The position numbers and the translations under genes are program-made. From the NCBI RefSeq assembly GCF_005405905.1, contig NZ_BJHU01000013.1, forward strand, positions 186,001-250,000: 64,000 nucleotides of DNA, given 5' to 3'. A model generated the notes under the pieces. It worked only from the letters and a program-made list of their open reading frames with translations, did not search any database and was not told where the DNA came from. Positions 27,036 to 35,973 of the stretch are shown piece after piece. This stretch comes from Acidovorax sp. NB1 (lineage in GTDB: Bacteria > Pseudomonadota > Gammaproteobacteria > Burkholderiales > Burkholderiaceae_C). Position 1 is the first letter of the stretch. Each line of letters begins with the position of its first letter.

Positions 27036-27542
27036 ATGAACCGTCTCACACGGCGCGCGCCTGCGGTGTTTTACCCCTTGCGGTGCAGCAGGACTTTGGG
27101 TGTCGCGCTGGCTGGTTTGGTGCTTGCGGGGGCGGCGGTGCTAGGTGCTTGGCTTGCAAGTGGGGCGAGGCCGTCCTGGGGTGCTGTGATTGCGGCTGGC
27201 GCTCTTTGGTTGGCAGCTGCCGTTGGTGCGATGCATTTCTGGCGCCGCCAGTGGGTGGGCGCCCTGCGTTGGGACGGGCAGGGCTGGACGATGGAGCGCG
27301 ACGGGTCTGGCGAAATATTCCGGGCACTTTCCGCGCCACCCGAAGTCCTTCTTGACCTGCAGGCCCACCTTTGGGTGTGTGTCTCTCCTGCGGGGCATCG
27401 CCGTACCTGGCTTTGGCTGGAGCGTGCAAGCCAGCCCGAGCGCTGGCTGGACATGCGCCGTGCGGTATATTCGCGCGCCGTACCGCGCGCTGACAACGCT
27501 GATGCAACCGCCCCGGCCACGGCCGCCGGGCGTGAATCCTGA
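27036..27542 (+). CDS. Small inner-membrane protein, YgfX-like architecture
   Basis: The 168-residue protein has two hydrophobic segments (about 20-45 and 50-68), then a soluble part with GALRWDGQGWTMERDG and a tail LWLERASQPERWLDMRRAVYS. This layout and the terminal W-x-x-(M/L)RRA resemble YgfX/CptA-type proteins, but the link is by pattern only. It stops 6 bp before rpoE, so both are probably on one transcript. A longer 5' frame overlaps fabF and is ignored. Confidence 0.65.
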   Translation: MNRLTRRAPAVFYPLRCSRTLGVALAGLVLAGAAVLGAWLASGARPSWGAVIAAGALWLAAAVGAMHFWRRQWVGALRWDGQGWTMERDGSGEIFRALSAPPEVLLDLQAHLWVCVSPAGHRRTWLWLERASQPERWLDMRRAVYSRAVPRADNADATAPATAAGRES

Positions 27543-27548
27543 GTATCC

Positions 27549-28175
27549 ATGACTGTAAATTCGCCTTCTCCCTCCGAAGACAGCGATCTCCACCTGGTGG
27601 AGCGCACGGTAGCGGGCGATCAGCGCGCCTATGAACTGCTGGTCATCAAGTACCAGCGCCGCATCGAGCGTTTGATCGGGCGCATGGTGCGCGACACGGA
27701 TATCGTCCAGGACATTGCGCAAGAGACTTTTATCCGGGCCTATCGGGCGCTCCACCAGTTCCGTGGCGACGCGCAGTTCTACACCTGGCTGTACCGCATT
27801 GCCGTCAACACTGCCAAAAAGGCGCTGATGGACATGAAGCGCAACCCGGTCATTTCCGAGAATGCCTTTCGGGGCAGTGACGACGAGGATGAAACTTCCC
27901 GGCTCGGACACGAACTAACCAGCGACGAAACCCCCGAGACCGTGCTGGCCGCCCAAGAGATTGCGCAGGTGGTGAATGCGGCCATGGAGGCATTGCCCGA
28001 TGACTTGCGCCAGGCAGTAACGCTGCGCGAGATTGAGGGCCTGAGTTACGAAGAGATCGCAGCGGCCATGGGATGCCCCATCGGCACGGTGCGGTCCCGG
28101 ATATTCCGGGCGCGCGAGGCCATCTCGGCCAAAGTGCGTCCCCTGCTTGAGAACCAGTCGGGCAAACGGTGGTGA
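27549..28175 (+). CDS. rpoE: RNA polymerase sigma-E factor
   Basis: The 208-residue ECF sigma factor has region 2 (IVQDIAQETFIRAYRALHQF, then FYTWLYRIAVNTAKK) and region 4 (LSYEEIAAAMGCPIGTVRSR). It directs the envelope-stress regulon. It is followed by its anti-sigma genes rseA and rseB and the protease mucD, the usual order. No clear sigma-E autoregulatory promoter was found. Confidence 0.96.
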   Translation: MTVNSPSPSEDSDLHLVERTVAGDQRAYELLVIKYQRRIERLIGRMVRDTDIVQDIAQETFIRAYRALHQFRGDAQFYTWLYRIAVNTAKKALMDMKRNPVISENAFRGSDDEDETSRLGHELTSDETPETVLAAQEIAQVVNAAMEALPDDLRQAVTLREIEGLSYEEIAAAMGCPIGTVRSRIFRAREAISAKVRPLLENQSGKRW

Positions 28176-28184
28176 GGTGATGGA

Positions 28185-28850
28185 ATGAACAAGGCTAAAA
28201 CAGGTACCAATGAATGGGCGGGTGGCCCTGCGGCCCAAGGGGTGGATCCCAGGGAGCGGCTCTCTGCCCTGGCCGATGGCCAGCTCCACGGTGACGAACT
28301 GGAGGCTGCATTCGCCTACGCGTCTGGGGATGAAGAAGGGGCCAAGACCTGGCAGCTGTATCACATGGTGGGTGATGTGCTGCGCTCCGCAGATCTTGCA
28401 CAGCCTGCCAGTCCGGCCTTCATGGCCCGCTTGCGTGAGCAGTTGGCCCAGGAGGCGCCTCCGGTGCGTTCCCATGTCCCGACCCCGGTGGAGGTGGTTG
28501 CCGCCGGGTTGCCCGAGGCGGCCAATGCGTCCGTGTTCCGCTGGAAGATGGTGGCGGGCTTTGCTTCATTGGCCGCTGTGGCGGCTATAGGCTGGACGTC
28601 CCTGGCCAGCTTGCAGGGGGCGGGACCTGCCGGAGCGGGCGCCCAGTTGGCGGCGGTGCCCGAGCGCAGCACCCCTGTCCAGGGGGCGCCTGTGGTGGCC
28701 GTGGCCGATGCTGACGGGCAACAAGTGATGCTCCGAGATCCCCGGCTGGATGAGCTGCTGGCGGCCCACAAGCAGTTTGGCAGCACATCCGCACTGCAGA
28801 TGCCTGCCGGCTTTCTGCGCAATGCAACGTTTGAAACTCCAGGTCGGTGA
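28185..28850 (+). CDS. rseA: Anti-sigma-E factor RseA/MucA
   Basis: The 221-residue protein has an N-terminal cytoplasmic sigma-binding domain (RERLSALADGQLHGDELEAA), a single membrane segment at about 122-141 and a periplasmic part. It holds sigma-E at the membrane until DegS/RseP-type cleavage. A GAGGTG ribosome site precedes the ATG. It lies 9 bp after rpoE. Confidence 0.92.
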   Translation: MNKAKTGTNEWAGGPAAQGVDPRERLSALADGQLHGDELEAAFAYASGDEEGAKTWQLYHMVGDVLRSADLAQPASPAFMARLREQLAQEAPPVRSHVPTPVEVVAAGLPEAANASVFRWKMVAGFASLAAVAAIGWTSLASLQGAGPAGAGAQLAAVPERSTPVQGAPVVAVADADGQQVMLRDPRLDELLAAHKQFGSTSALQMPAGFLRNATFETPGR

Positions 28851-28892
28851 GTCTGGAATAGGTATGCCTGCTACAGGCGTTGAGATCGCGTG

Positions 28893-29972
28893 ATGAACAC
28901 ATCGGGAGTGCTGGGCGTTGTCAGAATCCTTCGCAATCGGTGGCTGATGCCCTGGTGGGTCGCTGTTGCATGTGGCTTGGGGGCTTCTGCGGTGATGGCT
29001 GCGGCCCCGGGGGGCGGCCATGCTGCCGCTCCTTCTGCAGATGTGGCTGCTGCACCCGCTGAGCGTGATATGGCGCAGTGGGTGGAGCGCATGCACAGTG
29101 CGCCCTGCCGGAAATCCTATGCCGGGGTGTTCGTGGTGATGTCTGCGAACGGGGCGATGTCCAGTTCTCGCATTTGGCACGCGTGCGACGGGGCGCAGCA
29201 GATGGAGCGGGTGGAGTCTCTGAGTGGTACGCCGCGCACTGTGTTCCGGCGCAACGATGAGGTGCGCACTTTCTTGCCGCAGGCGCGTGTTGTGCGCACG
29301 GACCGTCGCGACGCTGCCGGGCTTTTCCCGCGAGTGCCCGTGGTCAGCGGTACGTCCATGGCCCAGTTCTATACCTCCCAGCTGCTTGGACAGGAGCGGG
29401 TGGCAGGGTTTGTGGCCGATGTGGTGTGGTTCAAGCCTATGGACGCCTTGCGGTTCGGTTACCGCCTCTGGGTAGAGCGCGATACCGGGTTGGTTGTGAA
29501 ATTGCAAACCCTGGCCCTGGATGGCCGGGTGCTGGAGCAGGCGGCTTTTTCGGAGCTGGATTTGAACGCATCGGTGCGGGTGGAGCAACTCTCCCGATTG
29601 ATGGATTCCACATCGGGCTACAAGGTGATCGCCCCGACTGTGGTGAAGACGACGGCCCAGGACGAGGGTTGGGCGTTGCGGCAGCCGGTGGCTGGTTTCG
29701 TGCTCGTCAGCTGCCATCGGCGTGCAGTCTCTGCGGCAGACGATGCCCAGAGTGTGCTGCAGTGTCTGTACTCCGACGGCCTGGCTTCCGTTTCTTTGTT
29801 CCTGGAGTCCTTTGATCCTCAGCGCCACCCGGCGCAATCCCAGGTGTCAGGCATGGGTGCGACGCAGTTGCTGGCCCAGCGGGTATCGCCCGATACCTGG
29901 CTCACGGCGGTTGGCGAGGTTCCGCAGCAGACGCTGCGCCTCTTTGCCGGGCAGCTCGAACGCTTGCGCTGA
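28893..29972 (+). CDS. rseB: Sigma-E regulatory protein RseB/MucB
   Basis: The 359-residue periplasmic protein has a long N-terminal signal segment (PWWVAVACGLGASAVMA) and two RseB domains: MucB/LolA-like about 60-215 (YAGVFVVMSANGAMSSSRIW) and a smaller C-terminal one about 235-355. It shields RseA from proteolysis. A GTG just before the ATG (28890) is also in frame. Two cysteine pairs are visible. Confidence 0.9.
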   Translation: MNTSGVLGVVRILRNRWLMPWWVAVACGLGASAVMAAAPGGGHAAAPSADVAAAPAERDMAQWVERMHSAPCRKSYAGVFVVMSANGAMSSSRIWHACDGAQQMERVESLSGTPRTVFRRNDEVRTFLPQARVVRTDRRDAAGLFPRVPVVSGTSMAQFYTSQLLGQERVAGFVADVVWFKPMDALRFGYRLWVERDTGLVVKLQTLALDGRVLEQAAFSELDLNASVRVEQLSRLMDSTSGYKVIAPTVVKTTAQDEGWALRQPVAGFVLVSCHRRAVSAADDAQSVLQCLYSDGLASVSLFLESFDPQRHPAQSQVSGMGATQLLAQRVSPDTWLTAVGEVPQQTLRLFAGQLERLR

Positions 29973-30123
29973 ACGGCTTCGTGTTCTGTGTTGGGCGCCA
30001 CCGCTGTCCAGCTGCTGACGCACTGCGAAAGTGGGGCCCTCGCCGGGAACCAATTCGCTGCACACTCTTCACAGTCACAGCAAGTTGATGGACAGCATTT
30101 GCACAATTCACGAAAGGTCGAAG

Positions 30124-31593
30124 ATGACGAAGTTCGATGGAAATAAGCTGCGCTCTGTGGCATTGGCGTGCATGTTTGCCGGGGTCGCCAGCGCCGTGGC
30201 GTTGCCTCAGGCAGCGTGGGCTCAACCAGCGGCGGTGGTCCGGGGTTTGCCAGATTTCACCGAGTTGGTGGACCAGGTGGGGCCATCGGTGGTCAACATC
30301 CGTACGGTCGAAAAAGCATCGTCCCGCGCTGGTGCCAATGGTATGGATGAGGAGATGCTGGAGTTTTTCCGGCGGTTTGGTGTGCCTATCCCCAACCAGC
30401 CTCGTCAGCAGCGCCCGCAGAGGCCGCAGCAGGAAGAGGAACAGCAGCCACGGGGAGTGGGATCTGGGTTCATCCTGACGGCGGACGGTTTTGTCATGAC
30501 CAACGCCCACGTGGTGGAGGGGGCCGATGAGGTCATCGTGACGCTTCCGGACAAGCGCGAGTTCAAGGCCAAGATCGTGGGGGCAGACAAGCGCACGGAT
30601 GTGGCCGTGGTCAAGATCGAGGCGACGGGCCTGCCTGCAGTCAAGGTGGGGGACGTGAGCCGCCTGCGTGTGGGTGAGTGGGTCATGGCGATCGGCTCCC
30701 CCTTCGGACTGGAGAACACGGTCACGGCCGGCATCGTGAGCGCCAAGCAGCGCGACACGGGCGACTACCTGCCGTTCATTCAGACCGATGTGGCCATCAA
30801 CCCCGGCAATTCAGGCGGTCCGCTGATCAACATGCGTGGCGAGGTGGTGGGCATCAACAGCCAGATCTATTCCCGCTCGGGTGGCTTCATGGGCATCTCG
30901 TTTGCCATTCCCATGGATGAAGCCATGCGGGTGAGTGAGCAGTTGCGCGCCTCGGGGCGCGTGACGCGCGGGCGCATCGGCGTGCAGATTGGCGCAGTCA
31001 CCAAGGATGTGGCCGAGTCGATTGGCCTGGGCAAGGCGCAAGGCGCCCTGGTCACTGGCGTGGAGGGTGGGTCGCCCGCCGACAAAGCCGGTGTGGAGGC
31101 GGGGGACATCATCACGCGGTTCGACGGGAAACCTATCGAGAAAGTGGCCGATCTGCCGCGTCTTGTGGGCAACACCAAGCCTGGAAGCAAGAGCACGGTG
31201 ACGGTGTTCCGTCGCGGGGCGTCGCGTGATCTCGGCATCACCATCGCCGAGATTGAGCCCGACAAGCCTGCTGCAAAGCTCGCTGAGCGCGAAGAAAAAC
31301 CCAAGGCATCTGCGGCTGCACAACAGGTGGGGCTGTCGGTGACGGAGCTGACAGACGCGCAAAAGAAAGAGTTCAAGCTCAAGGGGGGCGTGGTGGTGGT
31401 GACTGCCACTGACGCTGCTGCCCGTGCAGGCCTGCGCGAGGGGGACATCATTCTGTCGGTGGCCAATACGGAAATCTCGGGGGTGAAGGAGTTCGAGTCC
31501 GTGCTGGCCAAAGCCGACAAAAGCAAGTCCGTCAATGTGCTGTACCGGCGTGGTGAGTGGGCCCAATACGCCCTGATCCGGTCTGGCCGCTGA
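30124..31593 (+). CDS. mucD: Periplasmic serine endoprotease DegP/MucD
   Basis: The 489-residue HtrA protease has a signal peptide cut near AWAQ. The catalytic triad is H129 (MTNAHVVEG), D159 (KRTDVAVVK) and S230 (INPGNSGGPL). Two PDZ domains follow at about 280-375 and 405-485. A Q/P/R-rich loop (about 90-110) takes the place of the E. coli LA loop. It degrades misfolded periplasmic proteins and damps sigma-E signalling. It follows rseB by 151 bp. Confidence 0.95.
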   Translation: MTKFDGNKLRSVALACMFAGVASAVALPQAAWAQPAAVVRGLPDFTELVDQVGPSVVNIRTVEKASSRAGANGMDEEMLEFFRRFGVPIPNQPRQQRPQRPQQEEEQQPRGVGSGFILTADGFVMTNAHVVEGADEVIVTLPDKREFKAKIVGADKRTDVAVVKIEATGLPAVKVGDVSRLRVGEWVMAIGSPFGLENTVTAGIVSAKQRDTGDYLPFIQTDVAINPGNSGGPLINMRGEVVGINSQIYSRSGGFMGISFAIPMDEAMRVSEQLRASGRVTRGRIGVQIGAVTKDVAESIGLGKAQGALVTGVEGGSPADKAGVEAGDIITRFDGKPIEKVADLPRLVGNTKPGSKSTVTVFRRGASRDLGITIAEIEPDKPAAKLAEREEKPKASAAAQQVGLSVTELTDAQKKEFKLKGGVVVVTATDAAARAGLREGDIILSVANTEISGVKEFESVLAKADKSKSVNVLYRRGEWAQYALIRSGR

Positions 31594-31609
31594 AGAGGCG
31601 GTGACAGGG

Positions 31610-31645
31610 AAGGGGAGTTGCGGGTGACCGATTCCCCTTGTCTTT
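31610..31645 (+). terminator. Possible rho-independent terminator after mucD
   Basis: A 7-bp stem (AAGGGGA with TCCCCTT) has a 16-base loop and is followed by GTCTTTG. The short T-run and long loop keep confidence low. Confidence 0.4.
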
Positions 31646-31843
31646 GATCAGGCCTTTGGGGGCTCATTTCTTTTTTTGTGTTTTTTGCGGTTGCCTTCCG
31701 AGGATGTCTAGATGTTAGCTTTTGCTAACTTTTTGAAGGTCCTTCAACTGAATTCGATAGAATAGAGGCATCCGTTAAACGCTTATCTGCATATTGACTG
31801 GCGTCGGGTTCACGATGCGGGATGTTTCTGTGTAATGCACAGC

Positions 31844-31911
31844 TGATCCACAGCTCACCCACAAGTTGTCCAGCGTTGTTGTTGCGCCAACTGTGAATAA
31901 ACTGTGTATAA
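31844..31911 (+). promoter_or_regulatory. Cluster of DnaA boxes overlapping a promoter-like element
   Basis: TGTGAATAA (31892-31900) and TGTGTATAA (31903-31911) are the complements of TTATTCACA and TTATACACA, both perfect TTATNCACA DnaA boxes, 2 bp apart. TGATCCACA (31844-31852) is a third box with one mismatch. The second perfect box overlaps TATAAAAT, a -10-like sequence. DnaA could bind and control this promoter or titrate at this site. Confidence 0.55.
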
Positions 31912-31918
31912 AATCCCT

Positions 31919-32058
31919 GTTGCAGACCGGCAACTCCCCTTGGGTACAGTCAGGCGGGCTTTTCCAAGCGGCCTTTTTGCCTACAATGAAGATCCAACTA
32001 TCGCAGTTGCCAATGATTGTTGGTTCAGGGCGCGTCGCCACTCGACGCGCCCTTTTTT
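31919..32058 (+). ncRNA. Candidate small RNA ending at a strong terminator
   Basis: The interval lies between a TATAAAAT -10-like site and an intrinsic terminator, with no supported reading frame. A second -10-like TACAAT (31982) could give a shorter RNA of about 65 bases. The sequence has AT-rich, possibly single-stranded parts. No known family was recognised; a long untranslated leader that attenuates lepA is an alternative. Confidence 0.3.
32028..32058 (+). terminator. Strong rho-independent terminator upstream of lepA
   Basis: A perfect 10-bp stem (GGGCGCGTCG with CGACGCGCCC, loop CCACT) is followed by six T residues. It is 45 bp before the lepA start, so it ends whatever RNA is made from the region to its left. 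Confidence 0.92.
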
Positions 32059-32102
32059 CTTGTGGGCGCCGTTTTAATTCAATCACTTGACGCTTTCCGT
32101 TG

Positions 32103-33911
32103 ATGAATCACATCAGAAATTTTTCCATCATTGCGCACATCGACCATGGCAAGTCGACGCTGGCTGACCGCTTGATCCAGCGGTGTGGCGGGCTTGCGGA
32201 GCGCGAGATGGAGGCCCAGGTCCTGGACTCGATGGACATCGAAAAAGAGCGTGGGATAACCATCAAGGCGCAGACCGCTGCGCTGCAGTACAAGGCGCGC
32301 GATGGCCAGATCTACAACCTCAATCTGATCGATACGCCGGGCCATGTGGACTTCTCCTACGAGGTCTCTCGTTCACTGTCTGCATGTGAGGGCGCACTGC
32401 TCGTCGTCGATGCCTCGCAGGGAGTGGAAGCCCAGACGGTGGCGAACTGCTACACGGCGCTGGACCTGGGTGTGGAGGTGGTGCCAGTCCTCAACAAGAT
32501 GGATCTGCCCAACGCCGACCCAGACAACGCCAAGGCCGAAGTGGAAGATGTGATCGGCATCGACGCGACCGATGCCATCCCCTGCTCGGCAAAAACGGGC
32601 ATGGGCATCGACGAGATTCTTGAAGCCATTGTGGCCAAGGTGCCCGCGCCGCGTGGCGCTGCGGACGGCCCGCTGCGCGCGATGATCATTGATAGTTGGT
32701 TTGACAGCTACGTGGGCGTGGTGATGCTGGTGCGCGTGGTCGATGGCCGTTTGCTGAAAGGCGAACGCATCAAGATGATGGCCAGTGGCGCGGTGTACAA
32801 CGCGGACAACCTGGGTGTGTTCACGCCTGCCAACGAGCCGCGCAATTCGCTCGACGCAGGGCAGGTGGGCTACATCATCGCCGGCATCAAGGAACTGCAG
32901 GCAGCCAAGGTGGGCGACACGATCACCCTCGAAAAGAAGTTGCCCAACAATGCGGGCCCTGCCGCCGAGGCGCTGCCCGGCTTCAAGGAAATCCAGCCCC
33001 AGGTGTTTGCTGGTCTGTACCCGACCGAGGCGAGCGAATACGACTCGCTGCGCGATGCACTCGAAAAGCTCAAGCTCAATGACGCCTCTTTGCATTACGA
33101 GCCGGAAGTCAGCCAGGCGCTGGGTTTCGGTTTCCGCTGCGGCTTCCTGGGCTTGTTGCACATGGAAATCGTGCAAGAGCGTCTGGAGCGCGAGTTTGAC
33201 CAGGACCTCATCACGACGGCGCCCAGCGTGGTCTACCAGGTGGTCAAGGCCGATGGCGAAGTGATCATGGTCGAGAACCCTTCAAAGATGCCCGACCAGG
33301 GGCGGCTGGAGGAGATCCGCGAGCCCATCGTCACGGTGCATCTGTACATGCCCCAGGACTACGTGGGCCCGGTGATGACGCTGGCCAACCAGAAGCGTGG
33401 TGTGCAGATGAACATGGCGTACCACGGTCGCCAGGTGATGCTCACCTACGAAATGCCACTCGGCGAAATCGTGCTCGACTTCTTCGACAAGCTCAAGTCG
33501 GTGTCGCGCGGCTATGCCTCCATGGACTACGAGTTCAAGGAATACCGTGCGTCCGACGTGGTGAAGGTGGACATCCTTCTAAACGGCGAAAAGGTAGATG
33601 CACTCTCCATCATCGTGCACCGCTCGCAATCTCAGTACCGGGGTCGCGCCGTAGTTGCCAAGATGCGCGAGATCATCAGCCGCCAGATGTATGACGTGGC
33701 CATCCAGGCTGCGATCGGCGCCAACATCATTGCGCGCGAGACCATCAAGGCCTTGCGCAAGAACGTGCTGGCCAAGTGCTACGGCGGGGACATCTCCCGC
33801 AAGCGCAAGCTGCTCGAAAAGCAGAAGGCGGGCAAGAAGCGGATGAAGCAGATCGGTTCGGTCGAGGTGCCCCAGGAGGCGTTCCTGGCCATTTTGCAGG
33901 TGGAAGATTGA
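32103..33911 (+). CDS. lepA: Elongation factor 4 (back-translocating GTPase)
   Basis: The 602-residue GTPase has G1 [15 protein letters not shown]3 DTPGHVDF, G4 NKMDLPNA, domains II, III and V, and the LepA-specific C-terminal domain ([17 protein letters not shown] and [20 protein letters not shown]). It acts on ribosomes stalled or assembled under stress. A TTG codon directly before the ATG is also in frame. The stop overlaps the lepB start (TGATG). Confidence 0.97.
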   Translation: MNHIRNFSIIAHIDHGKSTLADRLIQRCGGLAEREMEAQVLDSMDIEKERGITIKAQTAALQYKARDGQIYNLNLIDTPGHVDFSYEVSRSLSACEGALLVVDASQGVEAQTVANCYTALDLGVEVVPVLNKMDLPNADPDNAKAEVEDVIGIDATDAIPCSAKTGMGIDEILEAIVAKVPAPRGAADGPLRAMIIDSWFDSYVGVVMLVRVVDGRLLKGERIKMMASGAVYNADNLGVFTPANEPRNSLDAGQVGYIIAGIKELQAAKVGDTITLEKKLPNNAGPAAEALPGFKEIQPQVFAGLYPTEASEYDSLRDALEKLKLNDASLHYEPEVSQALGFGFRCGFLGLLHMEIVQERLEREFDQDLITTAPSVVYQVVKADGEVIMVENPSKMPDQGRLEEIREPIVTVHLYMPQDYVGPVMTLANQKRGVQMNMAYHGRQVMLTYEMPLGEIVLDFFDKLKSVSRGYASMDYEFKEYRASDVVKVDILLNGEKVDALSIIVHRSQSQYRGRAVVAKMREIISRQMYDVAIQAAIGANIIARETIKALRKNVLAKCYGGDISRKRKLLEKQKAGKKRMKQIGSVEVPQEAFLAILQVED

Positions 33912-34885
33912 TGCAGTTCATGCAAATTCTCACGTCTCTGGTGCTGGCCGGGTTCGCTGGTTATGTCGGTGCCTGGTATTTTGGTGCCATCGAGGGCAAC
34001 TTCGCGTTGCTGCTGTTCCTGGCCACGGTGATTACTGGCGCTTACTGGGTGGCAGAGCGGTTCTACTTCTTGCCGCGCCGCCGCCTTGCTGCGCAGGCGA
34101 TCGAAGATGCGGCTGTGGCGCGCCGCGCCGAGCTGGACCGCATGGGCATTCAGAAGATCGATGTGGATGTGCAGGAGGCCAAGGGCCAGATCCTGATGCA
34201 GCCCTGGTGGTTGGACTGGACTGCCGGACTCTTCCCTGTGATCGTTGCGGTGTTTTTCTTGCGCTCGTTCCTTTTCGAGCCGTTCAAGATTCCGTCTGGC
34301 TCCATGATCCCGACCCTGCTGGTGGGGGACCTGATCCTGGTGAACAAATTCACCTACGGTCTGCGCCTTCCGGTGATCAACACAAAGATCACGGAAGGCA
34401 ACAAGCCGGTGCGGGGTGATGTGCTGGTGTTCCGGTATCCGCCTCAGCCCAGCATGGACTACATCAAGCGTGTGGTGGGTGTGCCCGGAGACGAAGTGGC
34501 CTACATCAACAAGCGCCTCACCATCAATGGCAAGGCCATCGACACCAAAGCGGTGCCAGATTTTTTTGAAGAAGACGCGATGCGTTACTTCAAGCAGTTT
34601 GAGGAAACGCTGGGTGAGAAGCCGCACCGTTTGCTGAACAACCCCGACGTGCCCGCCTTTGTGCAGGGTGCCAGCAATTTTGCTTATCGCGAAAACTGCC
34701 GCTACAGTGTTGAAGGCGTTGCCTGCAAGGTCCCTGAGGGCCACTATTTCATGATGGGCGACAACCGCGATAACTCGCTGGACTCCCGCTACTGGGGGTT
34801 TGTCCCCGAGGGCAATATCGTGGGCAAGGCCTTTTTTGTCTGGATGAATTTCGGTAATTTCAAGCGCATCGGTTCGTTCCACTGA
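33911..34885 (+). CDS. lepB: Signal peptidase I
   Basis: The 324-residue protein has two N-terminal membrane segments, a third at about 104-119, and the catalytic pair S131 (KIPSGSMIPTL) and K186 (MDYIKRVVGVPGD). Box E is MMGDNRDNSLDSRYWGFVPE. It removes signal peptides at the outer face of the inner membrane. An unusual periplasmic insertion (about 205-250) separates the boxes. The ATG overlaps the lepA stop. Confidence 0.96.
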   Translation: MQFMQILTSLVLAGFAGYVGAWYFGAIEGNFALLLFLATVITGAYWVAERFYFLPRRRLAAQAIEDAAVARRAELDRMGIQKIDVDVQEAKGQILMQPWWLDWTAGLFPVIVAVFFLRSFLFEPFKIPSGSMIPTLLVGDLILVNKFTYGLRLPVINTKITEGNKPVRGDVLVFRYPPQPSMDYIKRVVGVPGDEVAYINKRLTINGKAIDTKAVPDFFEEDAMRYFKQFEETLGEKPHRLLNNPDVPAFVQGASNFAYRENCRYSVEGVACKVPEGHYFMMGDNRDNSLDSRYWGFVPEGNIVGKAFFVWMNFGNFKRIGSFH

Positions 34886-34926
34886 TGCGCGCAGTTGCCG
34901 CACACCACATAGTGAGGGGGTTATTT

Positions 34927-35289
34927 ATGCATAAGAATCGTACCGCAAGCCGTTCGCGTCAGCGTGGTTTGTCCTTTTTTGGATTGGTTTTTATTGGTCT
35001 GATCGCGGTAGCGGTGTTTGCCATCGGAGGTCAGTCCGTGCCTATTTACTTGGAGTACACGGCCGCTAAGAGGGCCATTGAAAAGGCGAAGGTCGAAGAC
35101 ACGGTGACTGGGGTGCGTGCTGCTTTTGATCGTGCCGCAGCAATTGACGACATCCGGTCGATTCAGGGCAAAGACCTGGAGGTCACCAAACGCGGTGACA
35201 AAGTGATCGTGTCGTTCAAGTACGCACGTGAGATCCCTCTGGCGGGGCCAGCCTATCTGGTCTACCGCTTTGAAGCGCAGACCAACTAG
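34927..35289 (+). CDS. DUF4845 family membrane protein
   Basis: The 120-residue protein has a basic N-terminus (RTASRSRQRGLSFFG) and a single membrane segment at about 30-48, followed by a small soluble domain ending in PAYLVYRFEAQTN. The layout resembles DUF4845, a pilin-like family commonly found between lepB and rnc in betaproteobacteria. A GAGGGGG ribosome site lies upstream of the ATG. The TAG stop abuts the rnc GTG start. Confidence 0.85.
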   Translation: MHKNRTASRSRQRGLSFFGLVFIGLIAVAVFAIGGQSVPIYLEYTAAKRAIEKAKVEDTVTGVRAAFDRAAAIDDIRSIQGKDLEVTKRGDKVIVSFKYAREIPLAGPAYLVYRFEAQTN

Positions 35290-35973
35290 GTGCAGTCAGG
35301 TCTCATCGCGCTGCAGGGCCGCCTGCAGCATGTCTTTTCCAATCCTGCGCTGCTCCAGCGTGCCACCACGCACCGCAGTTTTTCTGCGGACCACAACGAG
35401 CGGCTCGAATTTCTGGGCGACTCCGTCCTGAACCTAGCGGTGGCCAGTCTGCTATACCAACGGCTGTCCGCATTGCCCGAGGGCGATCTGTCGCGGGTGC
35501 GTGCCAACCTGGTCAAGCAAGACACCTTGCACCAGCTGGCCTTGCGGCTCAAGGTTTCCGAGGTGTTGCGTCTGGGGGAGGGCGAGGCCAAGTCGGGTGG
35601 GCAGCAGCGCCCGTCTATTCTGGCCGACGCCCTGGAGGCCCTGATTGGCGCGGTATACCTCGATGCGGGTTATGCCAGTGCCGAAGCGCTGGTGCACCGG
35701 CTGTTTGAAGGGGTGGAGATCAATCCCCAGATGCAGGCCGCTTCCAAGGATGCCAAAACCGCGTTGCAGGAGTGGCTCCAGGGCCGCAAAATGAAGCTGC
35801 CGCAGTACCAGGTGGTGGCGACTGTGGGCGCGGCCCACCGCCAGACCTTTGATGTCGAGTGCGATATTCCCGAACTGGGCCTGACCGAGCGTGGCATCGG
35901 TGGTTCGCGCCGGGCGGGTGAGCAGGCGGCGGCTGCGGCCATGCTGGCCACATTGAAAGCAAAGAATTTATGA
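35290..35973 (+). CDS. rnc: Ribonuclease III
   Basis: The 227-residue protein has the RNase III signature [13 protein letters not shown] with E40 and D44, and the second acidic site in [21 protein letters not shown]-terminal double-strand RNA-binding domain (about 155-225) follows. The start is GTG directly at the DUF4845 stop. The end overlaps era (ATGA). It processes rRNA and double-stranded RNA. Confidence 0.96.
   Translation: MQSGLIALQGRLQHVFSNPALLQRATTHRSFSADHNERLEFLGDSVLNLAVASLLYQRLSALPEGDLSRVRANLVKQDTLHQLALRLKVSEVLRLGEGEAKSGGQQRPSILADALEALIGAVYLDAGYASAEALVHRLFEGVEINPQMQAASKDAKTALQEWLQGRKMKLPQYQVVATVGAAHRQTFDVECDIPELGLTERGIGGSRRAGEQAAAAAMLATLKAKNL

Larger units (their letters stand above)
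31594..32102. other. 509-bp control region between mucD and lepA
   Basis: No convincing protein gene is present. From left to right it holds a weak terminator (31610-31645), a GTTAGC-TTTT-GCTAAC inverted repeat followed by T residues (31714-31734), a TAGAAT -10-like site (31758-31763), a cluster of DnaA boxes (31844-31911) over a TATAAAAT element, a TACAAT element (31982-31987) and a strong terminator (32028-32058). Confidence 0.6.

Noticed and set aside
31714..31734. GTTAGC-TTTT-GCTAAC hairpin as a strong terminator
   Set aside because: The stem is only six pairs with A/T in it. It may be an operator or weak terminator, so it is only noted in the control region.
31844..31911. Chromosomal replication origin
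   Set aside because: There are DnaA boxes but no nearby dnaA, dnaN, rpmH or gidA, and no clear AT-rich unwinding element. A titration or regulatory site fits better.
31866..32090. A 74-codon reading frame between mucD and lepA
   Set aside because: It runs through the DnaA boxes and the terminator stem, has no ribosome site and no recognisable product.
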